The notes below the pieces were generated by a model. It was not told the origin of the DNA. It saw only the letters and a list, made by a program, of their open reading frames with translations, and did no database searches. Shown in pieces: positions 54,211 through 64,000 of a stretch of 64,000 nt of DNA. Source of the DNA: Streptomyces marokkonensis (lineage in GTDB: Bacteria > Actinomycetota > Actinomycetes > Streptomycetales > Streptomycetaceae); assembly GCF_008312835.1 (NCBI RefSeq), contig NZ_VSKS01000005.1:248001-312000 (forward strand), written 5' to 3'. The position numbers and the translations under genes are program-made. Each line of letters begins with the position of its first letter. The stretch's first letter is position 1.

Positions 54211-54999
54211 GTGACAACGGCTGTGACCATTCCCAGGCACGGGGGCACTGGAGGGAGCACGGCCGTCGCCGCGCGGGCGCGGCAGGTCGTGAAGGCGTAC
54301 GGGTCGGGCGAGACCCGCGTCGTCGCCCTCGACCACGTCGACGTGGACATCGCCCGCGGCCGGTTCACCGCGATCATGGGCCCTTCGGGGTCCGGCAAGT
54401 CCACGCTGATGCACTGCCTCGCCGGGCTCGACACCGTGACCTCCGGGCAGATCTACCTCGACGAGACCGAGATCACCGGCCTGAAGGACAAGAAGCTCAC
54501 CCGGCTGCGCCGGGACCGGATCGGCTTCATCTTCCAGGCGTTCAACCTGCTGCCGACGCTGAACGCGATCGAGAACATCACGCTGCCCATGGACATCGCC
54601 GGCCGCAAGCCGGACAAGGCGTGGCTGGACCGGGTCGTGGAGACCGTCGGGCTCGCCGGACGGCTCAAGCACCGGCCGACGCAGCTCTCCGGCGGCCAGC
54701 AGCAGCGGGTCGCCGTGGCGCGGGCGCTGGCCGCCCGGCCGGAGATCATCTTCGGTGACGAGCCGACCGGGAACCTCGACTCCCGCGCGGGCGCCGAAGT
54801 CCTCGGCTTCCTGCGCCGCTCGGTGGACGAACTGGGCCAGACCATCGTGATGGTCACCCACGACCCCGTCGCCGCCTCCTACGCGGACCGGGTGCTGTAC
54901 CTCGCCGACGGCCGCATCGTCGACGAGATGCACCAGCCGACCGCCGAGCAGGTCCTGGACCGCATGAAGGACTTCGACGCCCGGGGGCGCACGTCATGA
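54211..54999 (+). CDS. ABC transporter ATP-binding protein (MacB/LolD type)
   Basis: A 262-aa nucleotide-binding subunit. It has Walker A GPSGSGKSTLMHC (about residue 58), Q-loop FQAFNLLPTLNAIEN, signature LSGGQQQRVAVARALAARP, Walker B IIFGDEPTGNLDS and the switch His in VMVTHDPVAA. This is the class that pairs with FtsX-fold permeases to export peptides or lipids, or to energise envelope processes. The GTG start follows AGGAG. It overlaps the permease gene by 4 bases. Confidence 0.93.
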   Translation: MTTAVTIPRHGGTGGSTAVAARARQVVKAYGSGETRVVALDHVDVDIARGRFTAIMGPSGSGKSTLMHCLAGLDTVTSGQIYLDETEITGLKDKKLTRLRRDRIGFIFQAFNLLPTLNAIENITLPMDIAGRKPDKAWLDRVVETVGLAGRLKHRPTQLSGGQQQRVAVARALAARPEIIFGDEPTGNLDSRAGAEVLGFLRRSVDELGQTIVMVTHDPVAASYADRVLYLADGRIVDEMHQPTAEQVLDRMKDFDARGRTS

Positions 55000-57575
55000 C
55001 CGTCCTCAAGACCTCGATGCGCAACTTCTTCGCGCACAAGGGACGCATGGCGCTGTCCGCGGTGGCGGTGCTGCTGTCGGTGGCGTTCGTGTGCGGGACC
55101 CTGGTGTTCACGGACACCATGAACACCACGTTCGACAAGCTGTTCGCGGCCACCTCCTCGGACGTCACGGTCAGCTCCAAGGACGCCTCCGACAGCGGGG
55201 AGACGACCTCCGGCAACGGCAAGCCGCCGGTGATCCCGGCCTCCGTGCTCGACGACGTCAAGGGCGCGGACGGTGTGAAGTCGGCCGAGGGCGCGGTGTT
55301 CTCCACCTCGGTGACCGTCGTCGACGGGGCCAAGGACAGCCTCTCGCCGACCGGCGGCGGACCGACCATCGTCGGCAGCTGGAACGCCAACGAGGCCCGC
55401 ACCATGGAGATCACCACCGGTGCGGCGCCCGAGAGCGCCGGCCAGATCATGGTCGACGCCGACACCGCCGACAAGCACGACCTGAAGCTCGGTGACGAGA
55501 TCGGCGTCATCACCGCGGTCGGCACGCACACCGCGAAGATCTCCGGCATCACCGACTTCACCGTCACCAACCCCGGCGCCGCGATCTTCTACCTGGACAC
55601 CGAGACCGCCCAGCGGACCCTGGTCGGCGAGAGCGGCGTCTACACCAACGTCAACGTCACCGCCGCGTCCGGCGTCAGCGACGCACAGCTGAAGAAGAAC
55701 GTCACGGCCGAACTCGGCGGCGACTACAAGGTGCTGACCGCCGACGAGACGGCGGAGGCCAACCAGGAGAGCGTCGGCGACTTCATGAACGTCATGAAGT
55801 ACGCGATGCTCGGCTTCGCCGGGATCGCCTTCCTCGTCGGCATCTTCCTGATCATCAACACCTTCTCCATGCTGGTCGCCCAGCGCACCCGGGAGATCGG
55901 CCTGATGCGGGCGATCGGCTCGTCCCGCAAGCAGGTCAACCGCTCCGTGCTGGTCGAGGCGCTGCTGCTCGGAGTCTTCGGCTCGGTCCTCGGCGTCGGC
56001 GCCGGCGTCGGCCTCGCGGTCGGCCTGATGAAGCTCATGGGCCTGATGGGCATGGAACTGTCCACGGACGACCTCACGGTGGCCTGGACGACCCCCGCGC
56101 TCGGACTGCTCCTCGGCGTGGTCGTCACCGTGCTCGCCGCCTACCTGCCCGCCCGGCGGGCCGGGAAGATCTCCCCGATGGCCGCGCTGCGCGACGCCGG
56201 TACCCCGGCGGACGCCAAGGCCGGATGGATCAGGGCCGCGATCGGCCTGGTCCTCACCGGCGCCGGCGGCTTCGCCCTCTACCTCGCGGGAACCGCGGAC
56301 AAGGCCACCGACGGCTCCGTGTGGCTGGGCCTGGGCGTGGTGCTGTCCCTGATCGGCTTCGTCGTCATCGGCCCGGTGCTGGCGAGCGGAATGGTCCGCG
56401 TCCTCGGCGCGGTCCTGCTGCGGGCCTTCGGCCCCGTGGGCCGCATGGCCGAACGCAACGCCCTGCGCAACCCGCGCCGCACCGGCGCGACGGGCGCCGC
56501 GCTGATGATCGGGCTGGCGCTGGTGGCGTGCCTGTCGGTGGTCGGATCCTCCATGGTCGCCTCGGCCACCGAGGAGCTCGACAAGACGGTGGGCGCGGAC
56601 TTCATCATCCAGGACGACAACCAGCAGCCGGTCATCCCGCAGGCCGTCGCGGCGGTCAAGTCGACGCCCGGGATCGACCGGGTCACCGAGTACAAGTGGA
56701 CCGAGGCGGACTTCACCACGCCCGACGGCAGGACCACCGACGACACCGCGATCACCGCGGCCGACCCGACGTACGCGACCGACCTGCGGGTCGAGACCGT
56801 CGCCGGCAAGCTCGCCGACGCCTACCGGCCCGACTCGATGTCCGTCCACGAGGACTTCGCCAAGGACCACGGCGTCACCGTCGGCTCGAAGATCGACGTC
56901 GCCTTCAAGGACGGCACCACGGGGACGCTGACGGTCCGCGCCATCACCAGCAGCGAGGGCGTGGTCGACGCAGGCGCGATGTACACGTCCATCGACACCC
57001 TCGCCACGTACGTCCCGGCCGACAGGATGCCGCTGGACCTGCTGGTCTTCGCCTCGGCGGCGGACGGGCAGAAGGACGCGGCGTACAAGGCGCTGAAGGA
57101 GTCGCTGGACGGCTTCCCGCAGTACGAGGTGCGCGACCAGACCGACTACAAGGAGGCGCTGAAGGACCAGATCGGCCAGCTGCTCAACATGATCTACGGT
57201 CTGCTGGCCCTGGCGATCGTCGTCGCGATCCTCGGCGTGGTGAACACCCTGGCCCTGTCGGTGGTGGAGCGCACCCGGGAGATCGGCCTGATGCGGGCCA
57301 TCGGCCTCTCGCGCCGGCAGCTGCGCCGCATGATCCGCATGGAGTCGGTCGTGATCGCCCTGTTCGGTGCCCTGCTGGGCCTCGGACTGGGCATGGGCTG
57401 GGGCGCCACCGCGCAGCAGCTCCTCGCCCTGGAGGGCCTGAAGGTCCTCGACATCCCGTGGCCGACGATCATCGGCGTCTTCATCGGCTCGGCCTTCGTG
57501 GGCCTCTTCGCGGCCCTGGTCCCGGCCTTCCGCGCCGGCCGCATGAACGTCCTGAACGCCATCGCCACCGACTAG
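54996..57575 (+). CDS. FtsX-type ABC transporter permease
   Basis: An 859-aa protein with a first helix (about 18-40), an extracytoplasmic domain of about 210 residues, and an FtsX core (YAMLGFAGIAFLVGIFLIIN, RTREIGLMRAIGSSRKQVNR). Four central helices lead to a second extracytoplasmic domain and a second FtsX core (GLLALAIVVAILGVVNTLAL, RTREIGLMRAIGLSRRQLRR). The repeated ELGLMRAIG-type motif shows two homologous halves. ATG 54996 overlaps the ATPase stop. No sensor kinase or substrate-binding gene is adjacent, so the cargo is unknown. The operon ends in the hairpin at 57605. Confidence 0.92.
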   Translation: MTVLKTSMRNFFAHKGRMALSAVAVLLSVAFVCGTLVFTDTMNTTFDKLFAATSSDVTVSSKDASDSGETTSGNGKPPVIPASVLDDVKGADGVKSAEGAVFSTSVTVVDGAKDSLSPTGGGPTIVGSWNANEARTMEITTGAAPESAGQIMVDADTADKHDLKLGDEIGVITAVGTHTAKISGITDFTVTNPGAAIFYLDTETAQRTLVGESGVYTNVNVTAASGVSDAQLKKNVTAELGGDYKVLTADETAEANQESVGDFMNVMKYAMLGFAGIAFLVGIFLIINTFSMLVAQRTREIGLMRAIGSSRKQVNRSVLVEALLLGVFGSVLGVGAGVGLAVGLMKLMGLMGMELSTDDLTVAWTTPALGLLLGVVVTVLAAYLPARRAGKISPMAALRDAGTPADAKAGWIRAAIGLVLTGAGGFALYLAGTADKATDGSVWLGLGVVLSLIGFVVIGPVLASGMVRVLGAVLLRAFGPVGRMAERNALRNPRRTGATGAALMIGLALVACLSVVGSSMVASATEELDKTVGADFIIQDDNQQPVIPQAVAAVKSTPGIDRVTEYKWTEADFTTPDGRTTDDTAITAADPTYATDLRVETVAGKLADAYRPDSMSVHEDFAKDHGVTVGSKIDVAFKDGTTGTLTVRAITSSEGVVDAGAMYTSIDTLATYVPADRMPLDLLVFASAADGQKDAAYKALKESLDGFPQYEVRDQTDYKEALKDQIGQLLNMIYGLLALAIVVAILGVVNTLALSVVERTREIGLMRAIGLSRRQLRRMIRMESVVIALFGALLGLGLGMGWGATAQQLLALEGLKVLDIPWPTIIGVFIGSAFVGLFAALVPAFRAGRMNVLNAIATD

Positions 57576-57604
57576 CCACCGCACACGGGGGTTGCGGGGG
57601 AACA

Positions 57605-57644
57605 CCCGGCGCCGGAGAGTCCCCTGGGACTCTCCGGCGCCGGG
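57605..57644. terminator. Terminator of the ABC exporter operon
   Basis: A perfect 19-bp stem (starting CCCGGCGCCGGAGAGTCCC) with a 2-base turn begins 29 bases after the permease stop. It is one of the strongest hairpins in the window. Confidence 0.75.
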
Positions 57645-57700
57645 CGCGTGCATGCCCGCACGGGCTCCGGGTGCGTCGTCACCCGGGGTCCGTCCGGCTC

Positions 57701-57753
57701 CCCAGGGGCGCGGGGAACCGCGCCACCAGCCCCGACCGGGCCGCAGCCGCCCA
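57701..57753. repeat. Streptomyces-type dispersed intergenic repeat
   Basis: The segment from CCCAGGGGCGCGGGGAACC through GCCACCAGCCCCGACCGGGC to CCGCAGCCGCC resembles a motif I recall recurring between genes in many Streptomyces genomes (GGGGCGCGGGGAACTGCGCGACCAGCC-type, written here in parts). Its function is unknown. The gap from 57645 to 57980 otherwise holds no gene, only the mfd promoter region. Confidence 0.45.
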
Positions 57754-57980
57754 TGGGCCGGCGGTCCCACGGCGAGAAGGTCCGGCGCCCCGGTGCGGAG
57801 CACGCGGGTGCCAGGGGGGCGGAGCTCCCTGGTGGCCCAGCGGCGACCCCGCTCACCAGCCGACCGACGTCATCCACAGCCCCCGCACCCGCGGACGCGG
57901 CGACGTACCCTGGACACCCCCGGCCCGCAGCGCGCGTCGGGCCCGTCGTGTTGCACACCCCCGGACGGAAAGCGCCCCGA

Positions 57981-61514
<3,534 letters not shown>

Positions 61515-61535
61515 GGGGTTCCGGGCGCGGACAGC

Positions 61536-61570
61536 GGTCCGTCCACGGCGGAGGCCGCCGTGGACGGACC
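61536..61570. terminator. Terminator between mfd and the convergent antitoxin-like gene
   Basis: A perfect 16-bp stem (GGTCCGTCCACGGCGG and complement) with a 3-base loop, 21 bases after mfd and 20 bases past the end of the opposing small gene. It can serve both. Confidence 0.75.
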
Positions 61571-61589
61571 CTGACGGGTGTGTGAGGCC

Positions 61590-61775
61590 CTACGGCTGGT
61601 CGGGGCGGTCGCGGTCCATGCCGAGCCGGCGTTCGGCCTGCTGCTGCCCCGTGTCGATGTGCTGCTCGTGCTTGCCGCCGGTCCTCTCGTTCGCCTTCTT
61701 CTCCGCGGCGTCCGAGGCCTGCCTGGCCCTTTCGCGTGCCGCCTTGTTGCTCTTGAACTTGTCGAGGATGCCCAT
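61590..61775 (-). CDS. MT0933-like small antitoxin-type protein
   Basis: A 61-aa charged helical protein. It begins MGILDKFKSNKAARERARQA and has ERTGGKHEQHIDTGQQQAER, the DE-TGGK-xxxxID pattern of the MT0933/Rv0909-type antitoxin family. ATG 61775 has GAAGGAG about 7 bases upstream. The usual toxin partner (an SRPBCC-type protein) is not adjacent, so it is an orphan here and may have another role. Many Streptomyces genomes carry several such orphan copies. Confidence 0.65.
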   Translation of the reverse strand: MGILDKFKSNKAARERARQASDAAEKKANERTGGKHEQHIDTGQQQAERRLGMDRDRPDQP

Positions 61776-61940
61776 CCAGAGCTCCTTCCGGAGATGACTC
61801 AAAACCGACAATACGCGCGGTGTGGGACGAATGCCCAGATGGTCCCCGTTATGGTCTGGACCTCTCGCTCGTTACGGTGAGACCCGGGATCGGACCGCCC
61901 CCGTCGGGGCAGGGTTACAGGAGAACAAGGGAGGGGCGCG

Positions 61941-62720
61941 GTGACGCGGAACATGGGGTGGGACGGGCGGCTCCGGCACACGGGACCCGCGGTGATCGCC
62001 GCGGTGGCCCTGCTCGCCGGCTGCGAGGGACTGCAGGACTCCGGATCCCCGGCCGGCGGCGGAAGCGGGGCCGCGGCGCCCGACGGCCGCGCCGTCGGCC
62101 CGCTGGACAACCCCGACGGCACCCAACCGGGCCTCGCCCCCGTGACCGGCGGGAAGGACCGCGCGGCGGCCGTCGCCCTCATCGAGAAGGTGACCACCAA
62201 GGGCCGGGGCCCGAAGACGGGTTACGACCGCGACGAGTTCGGCTACGCCTGGATGGACACCGCCGACGGGGTGCCCCTCGCGAGGAACGGCTGCGACACC
62301 CGCAACGACCTCCTCCAGCGCGACGGCCGGGAGTTGCGCTTCCGCTCCGGGTCCGACTGCGTCGTGGTCGCCATGACACTGGCCGACCCCTACACCGGCA
62401 AGACGATCGAGTGGCGCAAGCAGCAGGCCGCCGAGGTGCAGATAGACCACGTCGTACCGCTCTCCTACAGCTGGCAGATGGGCGCCTCGCGCTGGCCGGA
62501 GTCCAAGCGGGAGCAACTGGCGAACGACACCCTCAACCTGATCCCGGTCGAGGGCCGGGCCAACTCGGCCAAGAGCGACTCCGGCCCGGCGGCCTGGCTC
62601 CCCCCGAACAAGGACGTCCGGTGCGCCTACGCGGTCCGGTTCGCGCAGGTCGCCGTCAAGTACGAGATGCCGGTGACGTCGGCCGACCGGCGGATGATGC
62701 TGGAGCAGTGCGGCGGCTGA
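61941..62720 (+). CDS. Secreted lipoprotein with HNH (DUF1524/GmrSD-like) nuclease domain
   Basis: A 259-aa exported protein. The N-terminus (RRTGPAVIAAVALLAGC-like, here TGPAVIAAVALLAGCEG) is a lipobox signal peptide with Cys near residue 28. A Gly/Ala-rich linker follows. The nuclease core from about residue 75 has TGYDRDEFGYAWMDT, CDTRNDLLQRD, VQIDHVVPLSYSW (the ID-H-V-VPL HNH motif), LANDTLNLIPVEGRANSAKS and the KDVRCAYAVRF end. This family includes extracellular HNH nucleases of actinomycetes. The GTG at 61941 follows GGGAGGGGCGCG. It may degrade extracellular DNA for nutrition or defence. Confidence 0.8.
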   Translation: MTRNMGWDGRLRHTGPAVIAAVALLAGCEGLQDSGSPAGGGSGAAAPDGRAVGPLDNPDGTQPGLAPVTGGKDRAAAVALIEKVTTKGRGPKTGYDRDEFGYAWMDTADGVPLARNGCDTRNDLLQRDGRELRFRSGSDCVVVAMTLADPYTGKTIEWRKQQAAEVQIDHVVPLSYSWQMGASRWPESKREQLANDTLNLIPVEGRANSAKSDSGPAAWLPPNKDVRCAYAVRFAQVAVKYEMPVTSADRRMMLEQCGG

Positions 62721-62776
62721 GGAACGGCCGGGCGCCGGGAAACGGTTTCCCCGGGCCACGGCGCCACGCCTGCGGT

Positions 62777-63219
62777 GACGTCATGGACTTCACGGTATCG
62801 AGCCTCGCGGCCCGTCCCGACCGGGCCGCGGACTGTCCGCGGTGATGCTCTCCGCGATGCGCGACAACGCCCGGGCCCGTGGTTTCCACGAGGTCGCCGC
62901 TCCCGTCCGGCCCAGCGCCAAGCACCTCGAACCGCACACGCCCATGGCGGAGTACACCCGTCGCGTGCGCCCCGGCGGCCTGCCCCACGGCCTCTGGCTG
63001 CGCGTCCACGCCCGAGCCGGCGCCACCGTGGACTCCGTGGCGCCGGCGTCGATGACCGTCTCGGCCTCGCTGGAGGACCGGCGCCGCTGGACCGGGCTGC
63101 CCTTCGGCACCGACGGCGAGGTCGAGGTGCCCGGAGCGCTGGCGCCGGTGCGCTGCGAGACGGAGCGCGGGTACGCGGTGTACGTCGAGCCCAACGTCTG
63201 GATGCGGCACCCGCTGTGA
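62777..63219 (+). pseudogene. GNAT-like acetyltransferase, N-terminally truncated remnant
   Basis: The frame is open from 62777 to 63219 and reads GRGLSAVMLSAMRDNARARG, then FHEVAAPVRPSAKHLEPHTP, LPHGLWLRVHARAGATVDSV and a clean C-terminus VYVEPNVWMRHPL. The first part equals the pyrophosphate-binding loop of a GNAT domain, but the roughly 100 residues that should precede it are absent and replaced by unrelated sequence. The GTG at 62842 could initiate a 125-aa peptide, yet it would lack half the fold. Therefore this is a broken gene. Confidence 0.6.
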
Positions 63220-63333
63220 GCCCCGGGCGGGTCAGGCCAGGGCATCGAGGTCCAGCACCTCGCCGGCGGGCCTGCGCGCCGGGACCGGCTCGTCGTGGTT
63301 GCCGAGGGCGAGGGAGGCCCGGGTCCGCGCTCC

Positions 63334-63789
63334 ATGCCGGTCATCGAACTCCTCGACGACGACGTCGACCCGGCCCCGACCCGCCACCTCCCGCCCCCGG
63401 CCGCCGCGGACGGCGTCGGCCGGCTCTCCGACGTGCGCGGCCGGCTCGGCGAGACGCTGCGCCTGACCACCGAACCGACCCCGCCCCCCTCGGTGGATCC
63501 CGGCCGCCCGCCGCCTCCGGGCGGCTGCCCCTCACCACCGTCGGCGAACTGGCCCGCGGGGGCGCCCTGGTGATGCGTACGGGCGGAAGCGGCGGCCACG
63601 CGCGCGTGCCCATGCTCACCGACCACGACGTCCTCTCCGGAACGGCTCGACGAACAGCGGCGCCACGGCGCCCGCTTCCGGGCCCCGGACGAGTTCGAGC
63701 GGGCGTTCAGGCAGGCGGGCCGGCTCGGCGAGCGGCTCGTGCGCGGGATGGACGACGGTCTGACCGACGGGACGATCCCCCCGGACTGA
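63334..63789 (+). pseudogene. N-6 DNA methylase remnant (HsdM-like, deleted and frameshifted)
   Basis: Three pieces in shifting frames line up with the late part of actinomycete N-6 adenine DNA methylases. The first is MPVIELLDDDVDPAPTRHLP with LSDVRGRLGETLRLT (from 63334). The second is LPLTTVGELARGGALVMRTG with VPMLTDHDVLSGTA. The third is EQRRHGARFRAPDEFERAFR with QAGRLGERLVRGMDDGLTDG, ending TIPPD and a stop at 63789. The catalytic NPPF/Y region, the HTH start and the target-recognition core are missing. At least two frameshifts and one internal deletion are needed to explain it. It is a dead restriction-modification-type gene. Confidence 0.6.
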
Positions 63790-63945
63790 GGCGTCGGCCG
63801 GGCGCCCGCGCGGGACTTCACGCAGCCGGACGAAGTGATCGGGACGACAACGGTTCGGTACATCAGGGATCCGTTGTCCCTGTCGGCCTATACGCTCGGA
63901 GTCTCGAACCGAGTTCCCATCGGCTACACCTGACCAGGAGCAGTC

Positions 63946-64000
63946 ATGTACGGCCACGGCGTGGCGCCGCCCACACCCAGCGCGGCATCGGTCATCACGC
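63946..64000 (+). CDS. 5' end of an unidentified gene (partial)
   Basis: Begins MYGHGVAPPTPSAASVIT and runs off the right edge after 18 codons. ATG 63946 follows AGGAG at 63936-63940, a good ribosome site. The visible N-terminus resembles those of small actinomycete membrane proteins, but no function can be assigned from this length. Confidence 0.5.
   Translation, partial: MYGHGVAPPTPSAASVIT

Noticed and set aside
53855-54214. 119-aa plus-strand open frame before the ABC ATPase
   Set aside because: No family resemblance, no ribosome site, low-complexity Arg/Gly/Pro content; it lies in the promoter region and overlaps the ABC start.
63232-63331. Minus-strand frame ending GNHDEPVPARRPAGEVLDLDALA, possible 3' remnant of a gene
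   Set aside because: It reads like a natural C-terminus, but it is only about 32 codons, has no recognisable domain and lies opposite the methylase remnant; too little to call.

Overview
The window is a stretch of a high-GC actinomycete chromosome, almost certainly Streptomyces or a close relative. The evidence is the very strong G/C third-position bias, frequent GTG starts, many 4-bp ATGA/GTGA gene overlaps, and the core order tatD-ksgA-ispE, galT-galE-galK, pth-rplY-prs-glmU-tRNA-Gln and mfd. All functions were assigned by reading motifs and family resemblance in the sequence; no database search was run.

Region 1 (1 to about 10.7 kb) is the right part of an actinomycete integrative and conjugative element. 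Reading leftwards on the minus strand it carries small DUF-type transfer-operon proteins, a DUF2637-type membrane protein, a 105-aa protein, an FtsK/TraB-type DNA translocase, a cluster of octamer repeats just past the translocase gene (candidate clt transfer locus), a small Spd-like membrane protein and the start of a primase/polymerase gene. Integrase and excisionase would lie left of the window. On the plus strand are a GntR-type repressor with a perfect 36-bp operator, a coupled YdcF-like gene, and a large NACHT-LRR (bacterial NLR-like) protein that is probably anti-phage cargo.

Region 2 (10.9-23 kb) is core chromosome: protein O-mannosyltransferase (pmt), rsmI, tatD, ksgA, ispE, an ABC-F protein and two tandem membrane-anchored beta-propeller proteins. 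The rpfB gene expected between tatD and ksgA is missing, but a C-terminal remnant appears to survive. A Uma2-type gene is truncated against ispE.

Region 3 (23-38 kb) holds two NarL-type response regulators, one without phospho-acceptor residues; a solute:sodium symporter divergent from the galTEK operon; a MarR regulator divergent from a trans-aconitate methyltransferase; a desaturase-TetR operon with its operator; phosphoenolpyruvate carboxylase; and an LAXTG surface protein.

Region 4 (38-45 kb) is housekeeping: pth, ribosomal protein L25, prs, glmU and tRNA-Gln, followed by a LAGLIDADG-like protein and an orphan histidine kinase. Region 5 (45-50.5 kb) is a polymorphic-toxin-type cluster: SUKH-3, a YwqJ-like deaminase, a WHH-nuclease/SUKH fusion, and an 881-aa Imm35-like/deaminase/SUKH-4 fusion.

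Region 6 (50.5-64 kb) has a coiled-coil protein, an acetate-type symporter with its DUF485 partner, a MacB/FtsX-type ABC exporter, mfd, an MT0933-like antitoxin and a secreted HNH lipoprotein. It ends in a decaying zone with remnants of a GNAT acetyltransferase and an N-6 DNA methylase before the first codons of a final gene.
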